A stretch of DNA of 64,000 bases, from assembly GCA_020284085.1 (NCBI GenBank), contig JACEVL010000021.1:803501-867500 (forward strand). The letters run 5' to 3'. The notes under the pieces are model-generated. The model was not told the origin of the DNA and searched no databases. It worked only from the letters and a program-made list of their open reading frames with translations. This document shows, piece after piece, positions 33,773 through 44,425 of this stretch; within the stretch, counting starts at the first letter, position 1; each line of letters begins with the position of its first letter. The stretch comes from Aporrectodea caliginosa (Eukaryota; Annelida; Clitellata; Crassiclitellata; Lumbricidae). The position numbers and the translations under genes were made by a program.

Positions 33773-35001
33773 ATGGAGAATACAAAAATACATCCTGGCA
33801 AAGAACCATACAGGTGCCAGCTATGTAAGAAATCATTTAATCAAGGTGGTAATCTGAAAACCCACATAAGAACCCATACTGGCGAAAAACCATACAGGTG
33901 CCAGCTATGTCAGAAATCATTTAATCAAGGTGGTCATCTGAAAACGCACATGAGAACCCATACTTGTGAAAAACCATACAGATGCCAGCTATGTCAGAAA
34001 TCATTTAATGAAGGTGGTACTCTGAAAACGCACATGAGAACTCATACTGGCGAAAAACCATACAGATGCCAGTTATGTGATAAATCATTTAATCACGGTG
34101 GTAATCTGAAAACGCACATGAGAACCCACACTGGTTTAAAACCATACAGGTGCCAGCTATGTCAGAAATCATTTAATGAAGGTGGTCATCTGAAAAAGCA
34201 CATGAGAACTCATACTGGTGAAAAACCATACAGATGCCAGTTATGTGATAAATCATTTTATCACGGTGGTATCTGAAAACGCACATGAGAACCCACACTG
34301 GTTTAAAACCATACAGGTGCCAGCTATGTCAGAAATCATTTAATGAAGGTGGTACTCTGAAAACGCACATGAGAACTCATACTGGCGAAAAACCATACAG
34401 ATGCCAGTTATGTGATAAATCATTTAATCACGGTGGTCATCTGAAAACGCACATGAGAACCCACACTGGTTTAAAACCATACAGGTGCCAGCTATGTCAG
34501 AAATCATTTAATGAAGGTGGTCATCTGAAAAAGCACATGAGAACCCATACTGGTGAAAAACCATACAGATGCCAGCTATGTCAGAAATCATTTAATGAAG
34601 GTGGTAGTCTGAAAAGGCACATGAGAACCCATACTGGCGAAAAACCATACAGATGCCTGCTATGTCAGAAATCATTTAATGAAGGTTGTCATCTGAAAAC
34701 GCACATGAGAACACATACTGGTGAAAAACCATACAGCTGCCAGTTATGTCAGAAATCATTTATCCGAGTAGGGACCTTGACGATGCATATGAAAACCCAC
34801 ACAGGAGTAAAACCATACATACTTGAGGGTTGTAATAAAGGATTCACAGATATTGGACATCGAAAGAGTCACAAAAAACTCATGCAACTGAGAAGCAACA
34901 CTCGCACAACAAACCTTACACAAAAAGCATTTCTACAGCGAAACAGTTTAAATTCCATGCAGGAACACCGCAACAGGATCTTAAAATGGGAAGTGAAGTA
35001 A
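33773..35001 (+). CDS. C2H2 zinc-finger protein, twelve fingers plus a degenerate one, frame broken once
   Basis: The first in-frame ATG is at 33773 (a TAA stop lies just upstream at 33758). Fingers follow the form [23 protein letters not shown] with TGEKP or TGLKP linkers. Twelve canonical fingers are visible, and a thirteenth has lost its first Cys ([10 protein letters not shown]). A one-base deletion near 34272 in finger 6 shifts the frame; it reopens in frame at 34285 and runs to 35001. A block of four fingers (336 bp) is tandemly duplicated (about 33992 and 34331). Finger backbones are nearly identical and differ almost only at helix positions -1, 3 and 6, the DNA-contacting residues. 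The protein would be a nuclear DNA-binding factor; no KRAB, BTB or SCAN domain is seen. If the deletion is real, the allele encodes only five full fingers. Confidence 0.8.
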
Positions 35002-35306
35002 TTGCTAACCTCTCTGATCATTTAATCGGATTCAGTAGTCCAGGAGTTATCGATAAAGGAAATGAACGTTACTCAACGAACGTACAACCGGATTCTAGTG
35101 AAATTGCGGTTCCTTTTCCGAAGAGAGGTGGAGAATGTCTGTATATTGGCAAATTCAAATCTCCTTTGGATGCAAAAATGTCTTTGTCAAATTGTTTTGG
35201 ATGTGGTTTATGTGACGTTATGCTTGAAGTAGAGAAGGAATTTCTAGAGCATTGTTTTAGCCATCGATTTTCTCCACCTGACGACTTATTTGCTGACCTG
35301 TGCTGA
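34986..35306 (+). CDS. C-terminal tail of the zinc-finger gene, in another frame
   Basis: This frame overlaps the end of the finger ORF by 16 bases in a different phase. It encodes about 106 residues ending in [20 protein letters not shown] and [12 protein letters not shown]. The pattern C-x2-C-x12-H-x3-H is a divergent C2H2 finger. The same tail, open and conserved, is found at 26461-26634, which supports real coding. A second frameshift at the end of the array, or an unrecognised splice, would be needed to join it to the fingers. Confidence 0.6.
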   Translation: MGSEVIANLSDHLIGFSSPGVIDKGNERYSTNVQPDSSEIAVPFPKRGGECLYIGKFKSPLDAKMSLSNCFGCGLCDVMLEVEKEFLEHCFSHRFSPPDDLFADLC

Positions 35307-35629
35307 CTTATGATTCCACGTTATCACAGTTGAAAACATTTGGAATTAGATATTCTTGACTAGATATTTAACAGAGTGATTTGCTTTACATCATTTTGTG
35401 AGACCTTTTTAGATAAAGTAATTGTGTCGTTTTCATAAAACTATATTAAGTAATAGTAGTCTATTCATTTGCTTATTCTGCTTAGATTAGCCTAAGTGTT
35501 AGACGTTATGCTTTGTCATTACGAAAGATAAATCTGTAATCAAGATTAATTGTCATATACCCTGAATATTTTGTGTTTTGTTGTCTTTCGTAAGTTTTAT
35601 GTTACATTTAATTCTATTCTTAACCTCTA

Positions 35630-35635
35630 AATAAA
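35630..35635 (+). terminator. polyadenylation signal of the zinc-finger gene
   Basis: AATAAA in CTCTAAATAAATAAGC, about 325 bp past the tail stop. The same signal and context occur at 27195-27205 in the duplicated 3' end. Confidence 0.6.
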
Positions 35636-35699
35636 TAAGCTGCATGACGTAAATTGCACATGCTTAAATTTTTCAAAACGAAATATATTTATTTAATAC

Positions 35700-36780
35700 G
35701 CTGAAATTTTATAATTCCAATTGAAATTTCTCATATGTTTTCAACTGGGTGATATCATTGTTCGAAACTAACGTAAGCAGCCTTACTGTAGAGTAGTTTA
35801 AGAGTAATGCTTTAATGGCAAATGACGCATTTGCATGTAGCGTACATTCATATGGGTATACCTACTCGAAATCGCTGTGAGTTTTAGATCCTGATGCTAC
35901 GCATAGAAGTAATAATTCTAGCAGCATGTACTCAATTTTATCTTAAACCTTTAATGGCCATGGTGGCAAAACTCTATGAAATTCTTTGGTTTGGTAGATA
36001 ATGGGGATGATATGAAGGGGAAAATGTGGAAAAATTTCTGCGACATTGGGGAATAGAAATATAGGCATAGAAATTCTTGTCCCTAAAAAAGGGATGGTGG
36101 GCACTACCGGTCACAGGTTTTTATAAATGGAAATACTTCAAACATGACTGAAGTTACTGCAGTAGCATGTTATTAAAGTAAAAAAAATTGAAACATTTCA
36201 ATAAAAAATAGCATATAAACAGATGAACAGTAACATATAGAAATGTCAGAACCAGCTAGATGGCGTTACACGCTGGGCAATTTAATGCTCTTCTTAGACA
36301 CCTTTTAAACGATGTCTCACGAATTTATAAAATTGTCAGTTAACGTTTGCTCATGACAACTGGATTAATTGGATTAAACGAATATTGATTAGCAATGCCC
36401 TCCTATTTATCCACATGTCGTATAATCACATAATATTGTATTCAGTGACTAACTCAAGTTCGGCTCTACAGATAATTGGTGTTACTTGTAATCAGTTGCG
36501 TTCATGACAACTGGACTTATTGGATTAGGCCTACACGAATATTGATTGGTTGATTGGTTTGAGCTACTGTGGCGTAGGGCCCCCTACGCTATAATTATTG
36601 AAGTGATTGATGAGATGGAAAATTAAATAACTTTATGCGATCGCCAGTCTGATTCGGTAAGCATAAAAGTTCTGCACCCGCCTTCTGGAATTAGGAGGAT
36701 AACGACATCTGAGTGAGCGTGTCGACTCGTTTGTTACGGTTTATGACCGATCGTGCGTTCCTGTTCGATATACAGTTGAC
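35700..36780. other. gene-free stretch with a direct repeat
   Basis: No gene is supported. Two diverged copies of TCATGACAACTGGA..TATTGGATTA..CGAATATTGATT lie at 36350-36395 and 36505-36550. Confidence 0.5.
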
Positions 36781-36786
36781 GACAAA

Positions 36787-36957
36787 TGCCTCGTCGCAAA
36801 GGCAGAAGCCGAAGATTGAATCTCTTGTACAGTGACGATAGCGTCAACGACAAGATGGTGGAGGAAGGAACGTCGTCCTCTGAAGAGCATCCTTCGTCTG
36901 ACACTAAGACCACAGAGGAAGAAACGTATAGATGTACTGAGTCTTGTCTTGGTTAAG
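36787..36957 (+). CDS. small ORF of unknown function
   Basis: 56 codons starting MPRRKGRSRRLNLLYSDDSV, basic at the start, then Ser/Glu/Thr-rich, ending CTESCLG. A CATAAAAG TATA-like box lies about 125 bp upstream. It has the composition of a short nuclear protein or a first exon. There is no homology evidence. Confidence 0.2.
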
Positions 36958-37434
36958 ACGGAGGCGATTTGAGGATAACCATCGGTCAGGAGCAGCTGTC
37001 ATGAGCAGTTGTTATAAGGCTGCCGTTAAACTGTGAATCCAATCCAATCGCTAGTCAAACTCAATTCAGTAACTGTTCGTACTCTGGTATAGTGCCAGTC
37101 CCACGCCTGAATAAAGTTGAACACCGATGTTAATCATTCTTTCTTATGACACAGTGTCGTTAATCAGCCACTAGCCGAAAGAATCGCTAGAATCATTACG
37201 TTTTGAACAACATCCTTAAATCACGAATACATGAAAGAATATCTCCGCCACTGCCGTGTAATCGAGCGTTACCAGTCTGAATCCTTGGTAAAGGAAGAGG
37301 ACGATTCTAATCAACTCTTGTGTAGCGCAGCGTCGTTAAGCAGAAATGCTGATGTAATGTAATCGAATATTTATATAGCGCCGCTCAAATCATTAGCGCT
37401 CTCAACCGGCGTCACGGTCTGGGTCAGAGAACAG

Positions 37435-37512
37435 TTAAGTCCACAGTGGTTAGAGTGATGAACTGTCAACCGAGAGGACTGAAGGTTCAAATCCTCGCAA
37501 TGACAATGCAGC
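37435..37512 (+). repeat. tRNA-like head of a SINE
   Basis: An A-box-like CAGTGGTTAGAGTGATG and a B box GGTTCAAATCC are spaced as in a tRNA gene. A full cloverleaf acceptor stem is not apparent, and the flanks (TATATAGCGCCGCTC..) look like LINE/SINE tails. Interpreted as a tRNA-derived SINE and not a functional tRNA. Confidence 0.5.
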
Positions 37513-38281
37513 CAATATAGCATACACTGTCATTGGGAAGATCGAGGGAGCTAATCCGTCTTATAAAGCCTATGCGTAATTTTTCTGCATTAGATTCCTG
37601 ATCAGGAAAGGATTTCTGTCAAATTGGGACGCATAATTTACAAACCATTGAACGCTGGTCGCCAGATGGCGTTAAAAGCCCGACAATCTGTGTCTTCCTT
37701 AGACACCATTAACCCATTAGCGCCCAATGATCCCATTTGGGAACACGCGGATGAATTTAAGCATAAAATAAATGTATCGTGTTATTTAGTAACCGTGGGC
37801 AGCTTTTGACTGTTAAATAGTCCATTTACGATATTTTAGCCTAATCATGAGTTTGCAAAAATTTCTAGAGGGCGGCAGCCATCTTTAAAGTTTCGGGTTT
37901 TTTCAAAATCCGGCTCCTTCCAGTTTCTCGTCCGCATATAAGATAAGAGAATTTAAATTTTAAAAGTGTTTATGTGATTTAAGTGAGACATTAAGTAGCT
38001 ACTGTTATGCCAAATATGCATTTAAAAATTAAATGTATTGGGGTAGAAATGTTTAGTAAATCTTTTATGTTCCCAAATGGGAACATTGGGCACAAATGTA
38101 GTATGTTCCCATTTGGGAACATGGTGCAGAAATTCATTGAGTTATTGAAAACTCTGCATCGAGTGCATTACTACTGTCCATATTTATAAAAGAATATGAG
38201 ATAAATTATAATTTTTAGTTTACACAGCAATCACACCTTATATATAATACCCTTTTCAGGGGTAAGGAAAGTTCTCCTTGT

Positions 38282-38712
38282 CTGAGGCGATCACCATTAT
38301 CATAGAGTCTGATGAAGATGAAGACATTGATAACCCTGAGCAGCTTGTTCACCTAGCATAGGCTTCAGATGCTGTGCCTGCTATTGAGAGAGTGTGTTGA
38401 AATAGTTATGCCACCAGAGATAGTCCACTGAATAGTGTGTGGATGAAGATCCCCTAATGCCTTCGACTCTTGTTGCTGCCTGGAGTCTGCACGTTGAATT
38501 ATCTGATCACCTGGAGTTACGTCGGCAAATTCGGAACAATACCATACAACGATTGGACAAGCCTCCAACAGCTCAGTCAGTGGCATTCGCTACGATGGAG
38601 TCGATCATCGTCTGCGTTCCAAGTGCAAGACAGGGAAGACGTCGATTGTGTAAGAAGAATACAAGGCTGTACTGCACAAGGTGCATGGTTCCACTTCATC
38701 TACATTACGAGC
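38282..38712 (+). pseudogene. internally deleted piggyBac transposase of family B
   Basis: The beginning has an acidic N-terminal segment (AITIIIESDEDEDIDNPEQ) and soon after, without the catalytic core, the C-terminal block VAAWSLHVELSDHLELRRQI, NNTIQRLDKP and a cysteine-rich end in a shifted frame (CKKNTRLYCTRCMVPLHLHY). The DDE catalytic domain is missing, so this is a deletion derivative that kept the N-terminus and the DNA-binding end. Several stops and frameshifts are present. Confidence 0.7.
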
Positions 38713-38733
38713 AGTAGTATCATATCATCGCAT

Positions 38734-39871
38734 TTAAGACAGGGCTACCAAGCTTTTTTGTAACACGGACTACCAAGGGGGGGGGGTGGTTACCACCCCT
38801 CTGGATTTCGTGTTTGGTTTCACATATCATAAATTGTAATATAGCAATGGATTCAGCATTCATTTCTGCACAGAATGGTATATTTAGTTGTACATTATGT
38901 GAATGCACCTCGAAATTACATCACTTTTAACAATGGAATTAGTGATATTTTATATTATTGCGTACATTTTTTACTTTTTGGATAAACAAATATAAGATTA
39001 TGTGTGTTTTGAAACTGATCTATGTATAAAAGATACACACAATCATCCCTACACATGTTTATATAGTATAAATGTACATCCATACATATTATATCCATAC
39101 ATATATCGGTTTACGTTGTAATGCCGTATTCAGCCATTTTCACACAGATTACGCGTATTATTATTTATTTTGATCACTTCCGGTATTCAAAAGACAAAGA
39201 TATAGGAATGCAAATGAAGCCCTACATTCCCTCTAAAGAATGATATCTTTGTTTCTCTTCCAGGAAGACAAACGAATACGCTACAGACAAAAAACTAAGG
39301 GGGAGTCCTTCCATTCAGCCATTTTTCACGCATATTACGCGTATTATTATTTATTTTGAACACTTCCGATCATCATAAAACAAATTAATCAGTATGAAAA
39401 AATAGCACTACGTGTCCTCTATGCAACGGCATAATTTATTTTCCTTCAAAAATAAATTATGAATACGTTATAATCGAAAAAACATAAAAAATTTGTGAAA
39501 GTGTAACCTAGTTTCATACATTTTAATTTATTTTGAGCACTTTCGGTTGTCTCAGGTGAACTCAGTGACCATAGAAATGTAGCCCCACATTCCCTCCATA
39601 GAATGGTATAATTTGTGTCTCTTAATATTAAATGACGGATAAGATATAGTCGAAAATCTAGGGGGTGGTATCCACCCCCCTGGTACCTCGGGTATATTGG
39701 GTATAACTTTTGAATGGTGTGAGATATCATCTCACATTTTACCTCAAAACGTGTGTAAATGAACCCCCTACAGCTACCTAAAAGGTCAAATTTTTATTCC
39801 ATACTGAAAAAGTTTGAGATGAAAACTAAAACCTAGGGGGGTGGCAGCCCCCTATGTAGCCCGAGGGTTAA
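38734..39871 (+). mobile_element. TTAA element family C, copy 2, with an abnormal left end
   Basis: The right end GTAGCCCGAGGG TTAA matches copy 1. The left end reads TTAAGACAG GGCTACCAAGC: the five terminal bases CCCTC are replaced by GACAG, the same five bases that follow the right TTAA. GGTGGTTACCACC-type palindromes lie at about 38782, 39662 and 39838. The interior resembles copy 1 for most of its length. No coding capacity. Confidence 0.8.
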
Positions 39872-40339
39872 GACAGAATACTGCCAGTCTCCTGGAAGGC
39901 ATTGTAGAGAAATACCTGGAATATGCTGATGTGTATGATCACTATGCTTAGTCGCAGAATTAGATTGTTAGGAATGGCAATGCTATCGTTGGCACTGCTT
40001 TATAACTTCTGGAAACTAGTTACTTCAACATTGATGTGTAGTTTTATTGCTCTAGCAAAGCAGCTTGTGCTGTGCATGAAGTTAAACTACTGTAGTAACT
40101 GAAAACCGTAAATTTAACAGATTATTTGCAATAAATTTGTGTGGTGTTCCCAAATGGGAACAGACTCCCTATGTGCCCAATGTTCCCAAATGGGAACAGC
40201 ACGCCATCTAGCGGCTGATCGCGGAATCACATAAATACAAGTTCCAAGAACCTTACCCTAGCATCATTAGTTATATTCCCATGTATCATAAAGATTGGCC
40301 AATGGGGGAAGGTTTGGGCACTAATGGGTTAAAACGACT

Positions 40340-41330
40340 TCCACCGATCTAATAAATTCAACAGTTGCGTTTTTAGTCGTCAACGGCCTTTGATGTCATA
40401 AGACGACGTTAAACTGTGGTTAAATAAAAAATAAATATCGCCAGCTAAAACCTTACCACTGTTTACACTCTGACAGTGCCAGTCCCAAGCCTGGATAAAG
40501 GAGGAGTTCGACGCTAATGGTCTTTGCTATCACAAAGTGTCGTTAAACTGAAACTACTAGGGACCTACTATATCGCCAGATGATCGTTCCGTCGTCGAAT
40601 GTGAAATAATTCATTTTACGTAGTAGAAGCCCATTTGGTTTCCATCTAATTTTAAATTGTTAAGCGACATCTTGTGACCGCCTAGGTCAATAACGTCGAC
40701 CTTTAACTTATATTCTAATTAGATATATTCCACGCGTGGCTTAGTTCATGTTTTATGACTATCCGTCAAAATAGAGTTCATCAACGTCGCCCTCCTTGCT
40801 TCATCCGGAGTTCAGACTGGCACCACCATCGGAGGATATGGCAATGGCCGAGAGTTGCATAATATTATGTGCATACGTAGTTTAACGACGCTGTGTCACA
40901 GCGTAAATTATCAGCGTCGCCCTCCTCCTTTATTCCAGCCTTCGGACTGGCATCACAAGATGGTAGGCAGTTCTTCCGTTGTTTGTCATCATTATTTTGT
41001 GGCCGTCAAGGACCGTTAACGTCTACCTTCACTATGATACGGACATCTGAGTGACATCATAGCGATTTCAATGAACGGTAAAGAACCTTCAGCAACTGTA
41101 CCCCATAAAATTATGTTAGATTTGTCTGACTTTCTATTATGTAACTCACTGCGGTTTGTCAGTTTGTTCTATTAAACGAAGATATATATATATTTGACAA
41201 AGGTGCAGAATTTATAGCATAAGGAGATTGCGTGCAAAAGGTGTTCAAGGGCAGCGCTGTATCATTGATTGTTTACGGATTCAGGGATTGGCGCACGAAA
41301 AATCACAAAATATTTGTCTTAATGTCCCAC
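40340..41330. repeat. dispersed repeat cluster (TTTAACGACGCTGTGTC family)
   Basis: Diverged units containing GTTTAACGACGCTGTGTC, GTCGCCCTCC..TCC, CTTCGGACTGGCA and AAGGACCGTTAACG occur near 40480, 40790 and 40880-41030. The same words recur at 42830-42975, 43630-43740 and 43960-44170. It appears to be a high-copy non-coding repeat, perhaps a SINE or MITE. No gene is present. Confidence 0.55.
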
Positions 41331-41344
41331 CACGGTAACCATCG

Positions 41345-41416
41345 CAGAGGAGGAGACTCGAACCCGTATTCTCCGCACTTCAAGGCAAGAACTTATCCAA
41401 TCGGGTACCATGTCCC
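41345..41416 (-). repeat. tRNA-like head of a SINE
   Basis: Minus strand: A-box-like GGTACCCGATTGGATAAG (41392-41409) and B box GGGTTCGAGTCTC (41353-41365). Spacing is tRNA-like; a complete acceptor stem is not evident. Confidence 0.5.
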
Positions 41417-41660
41417 TCAGATCCAGGTCAAATCCAAACGATTCCTTTAACGGAAACTGATCAAGCAGTGTCTCCACCTGGCGGCGGGTAATGGAAGTGG
41501 TCTCATGACGTCTGGACGCTATATGCTGTGAAGAGGAGTGGCCCATTGAGCCGGACAGAGTTTTGACAAGGGCGCCAGACTGTTTGTTTGTCCCGTAGAG
41601 CACCAGCGTTCGCCTGAAACACCAAACACAGAGCAGGATACGAGGAGCCACCCCTCTATC

Positions 41661-42180
41661 GAGAGACGGTGTCTGCAAACCGGGCCATCACCTCTGAGCG
41701 CCGGATATTTCATCTTCTGGACCACTTCCACCATACAGCCGATGGAGAAGACGGCCTGCCCACGTGGTATTTGAGGCCTACGGTCCCGGTCTACTCGGGG
41801 GCCCTTTCGTACCTCAGAAACCGCTCGCTCGTTGAATTCCACGTACCCAGCCAATGGAAGACCACGATCATCCATCCAATCGCCAAGATCGATCAACCCA
41901 AGGTTCCAGCGGACTTCAGGCCCATCTCCATCCTGCCAGTTCTGTCGCGGTCTCGCGGATACTGGTCCAGGCGTACATATATCCGACTTTTACACAACCA
42001 CTCATGGACCACTTACTCGTGAAGATCCTGGGAGTGACCATACGAGAAGACCTTGGCACATCCGTGCACACATATTGATGGAATATTGGGGTGTGCTCGC
42101 GCTCCATGTATGCCCTTCGCGTCCCTCGGTCTCTCGGCCTTCCTACAACCGTGCTGCATGACGTGGCAAGGGCAACACAG
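41661..42180 (+). pseudogene. LINE reverse transcriptase relic with internal deletion
   Basis: The plus-strand frames show LPTWYLRPTVPVYSGALSYL, VPSQWKTTIIHPIAKIDQP, KVPADFRPISILPVLSR and YIYPTFTQP, RT motifs up to the fingers region. They are then joined directly to LLVKILGVTIREDL and ALRVPRSLGLPTT, which lie well downstream in intact elements. The catalytic DD motif has been deleted. The family differs from the 17-20 kb LINE. Confidence 0.75.
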
Positions 42181-42347
42181 TCCATCACTCTAACCACTAC
42201 AACATCACCTTGTCACCTTGTGCCATCAGTTCATAAAACTATAGCGACCGCCATGACCAGCTTCCTCCACTTCTCCCTGCCTCGTACCGCGTCCATTAGT
42301 TGTGCAATGTTCACCGTACTTCTCACTTCCTCTGGCTGTCTCCCCGT

Positions 42348-42420
42348 CCGTCCATCTGTCTGACTGCCTGTTTGCCAGTCTGTCCATCTGTCTGACTGCC
42401 TGTTTGCCAGTATGTCCATT
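42348..42420 (+). repeat. short tandem repeat
   Basis: About two copies of a unit containing TGTCCATCTGTCTGACTGCC and TGTTTGCCAG. Confidence 0.7.
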
Positions 42421-43164
42421 TCACAGTCTTTTTCCGTCCATTGTGGTTTACGGAGGCCTCTTTATCGGTTGTTGACCTTGAAGGAGATTGAAGAACAGTC
42501 TCTTATCGTGTCAATCCTTAGCCAGACTACACCTCGTCGGGAATACCAAACCCGATCAACCGAGTCTCTTAAATGTTTTATTAGAGACAATTGGTAAGTC
42601 ATCCAAAGGTGGAGATAAGAGGAAAGAGACTCAATAAATCTTAAGGGACTGCTCTTCTTCTTCGGCTTCATCTTCGGCTTCATCTTCTTCATCGGGTGAA
42701 CATATCACAAAACTATAGGCCTACATACAGTAGCAACTGCTTAAAGCCATGTCCATCTCTCAGGCCACACAGGTTTTGAACACCGGAGTAGAAGAGAGTG
42801 GCGTTGGTGTTCATTCTTGTAGGTAGGTACTGTTTAACGACGCTGTGTCGTAACTAACGAAGGTACTTAGAATCATCATCCTCCTTAATCCAGGCTCCGG
42901 ACTGTCACCACTTGAAGGTAGGCAGTTCTCCATTGTCTATGAATATCGTATGGACGAGAAGGACCGTTAACGCTGATAATAATAATTATTATTCTACGAC
43001 GTAGAGTTAGTAAAAGTCTTGCGTTTGTTGTACTTGGGCTTAACGACACTTTTTTCATATCGAAGATGATTAGTGTCGGAGGCAGAGTGCAACCTAGTAC
43101 TCCACGTTTATAATGCGACCGAGCCACCCGCAGTAAAGATCCGAGAAATTAATCTCTGATAAAC

Positions 43165-43236
43165 CGACCGACCGGGAATCGAACCCTGGCCGCCGGCGTG
43201 GAGAGCGGGCTACTTGCCCACTCGGCCACTCGGGAT
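43165..43236 (-). repeat. tRNA-like head of a SINE
   Basis: Minus strand: GAGTGGCCGAGTGGGCAA (A box) and GGGTTCGATTCCC (B box) with a GC-rich middle. It resembles a Ser/Leu-type tRNA with a short variable arm. It lies among dispersed repeats, so a SINE is more likely than a functional tRNA. Confidence 0.5.
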
Positions 43237-43961
43237 CTCTAGTCTTGCGTTTGAACGCAATTGCTGAATTTATAGAGTCTGAAAGAATCGTTTCGAAGGT
43301 GTTTAAGGCGTGCACTGAATCATTAGTTGTTAAGTGACATCTAGTGTTCGCCAAGTGCCGTTAACTTTGACCTTACTCTATGATTTTAAAATGTTTTGTT
43401 CGACCGTTGCAATTTGATGGATCCAGAGTTTGACTACATCTTATCAGAAGAAAGGTTTCAACGTCGACAGAAATTATTTTCTCCAGTTCTCACCGTTCCT
43501 ATGGCATAAATTATACTGGCAATTAAAAGCAGTTGATACATTTCCGTCGTAAAGGTTATTAGGACGATCACTGTATTATTTATTGCTCTGCGACATCCTG
43601 GAGTTGGTTTCTGTTCACATGAAGGTGATTAGCATCACCCTCCTGTTCATCCAGTCTTCGGACTGGCACTACCAGATGGGAGGCAGTTTTCATTTGTATA
43701 TCACCATTTGTGGCCGCAAAGGACCGTCAACGATGACCTTCCCAACGAGTCAAAGAATTTGGTAAGCATTCCAGCAATAAAACGACGTTGTTGAAATTAT
43801 ATCATCGATAGCCTGGGTGTTAACGGTGTTTCAGTAGATTACTGTATTATTCATTGTTTTTATCAATATCCTGTGGCTGTTTACACCGAGAACATCAATC
43901 TTGCATTAACTAATACATTTCCATCGGTTTGCTGGTTTTTGTTGAACGTAGCCCTCCTCAT

Positions 43962-44178
43962 ATAGCCAGGTCTAGGATAAAAGGAGGGCGACGCTAATGG
44001 TCTTTGTCACCACACAGCTAGTCGTTAAAAGGAAACACACACACAACGGTTTGAAACTCCGCCACTGTTCGCTTTCTGACAGTGCCAGTCCCAAGCCTGG
44101 ATAAAGGAGGAGGGCGACGCTAATGGTCTTTGTTACCACACAGCTAGTCGTTAAAAAGGAAACACACACAACGGTTTA
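43962..44178. repeat. tandem duplication of a 129-bp repeat unit
   Basis: GGGCGACGCTAATGGTCTTT...CACACAGCTAGTCGTTAAAA followed by GGAAACACACA occurs twice (43977 and 44106) in direct orientation. It is a member of the dispersed family at 40340. Confidence 0.8.
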
Positions 44179-44339
44179 ATTTTTAGATGTGCCGCTGCTG
44201 TGTGGGCAAATCGTTTAGGATCACAGTTTGAACAATTTTATGCAATTTTATGCATGCAATATTTCTCTATGGTGTTCTTCTGATGCGCCAACAGAAGTGT
44301 ATTGCAGGCTGTCTGTTCTGTTAGTAGTTAAGATTTAAA

Positions 44340-44425
44340 TTGCATAAGTCTTAGCATGTAAATGTACAGCGCAGTGCGTTTGTCAGGCGCTTCAATAAAG
44401 AACAGATTATGATTATTATTGTAGC
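44340..44425 (+). mobile_element. probable LINE/SINE 3' end
   Basis: TGTACAGCGCAGTGCG, GGCGCTTCAATAAAGAA and a short ATTATTATT tail have the look of the conserved 3' tail of CR1-like LINEs and their SINEs, compare the minus-strand tail at 11845. Confidence 0.4.

Larger units (their letters stand above)
37709..40332 (+). mobile_element. TTAA element family B, with element C nested
   Basis: TTAA CCCATTAGCGCCCAA on the left, TTGGGCACTAATGGG TTAA on the right (15-bp terminal repeats, one mismatch). GTTCCCAAATGGGAAC-type palindromes lie at 37730-37744 (partial), 38069-38084, 38105-38120, 40146-40161 and 40182-40197, clustered toward both ends. It contains an internally deleted piggyBac transposase gene (38282-38712), which is interrupted at its 3' end by element C (38734-39871). 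Confidence 0.9.

Noticed and set aside
43165..43236. A functional tRNA gene
   Set aside because: A and B boxes are present, but the acceptor stem is not convincing and the segment sits in dispersed repeats; a tRNA-derived SINE is likelier. The same applies to 37435, 41345 and 46290.
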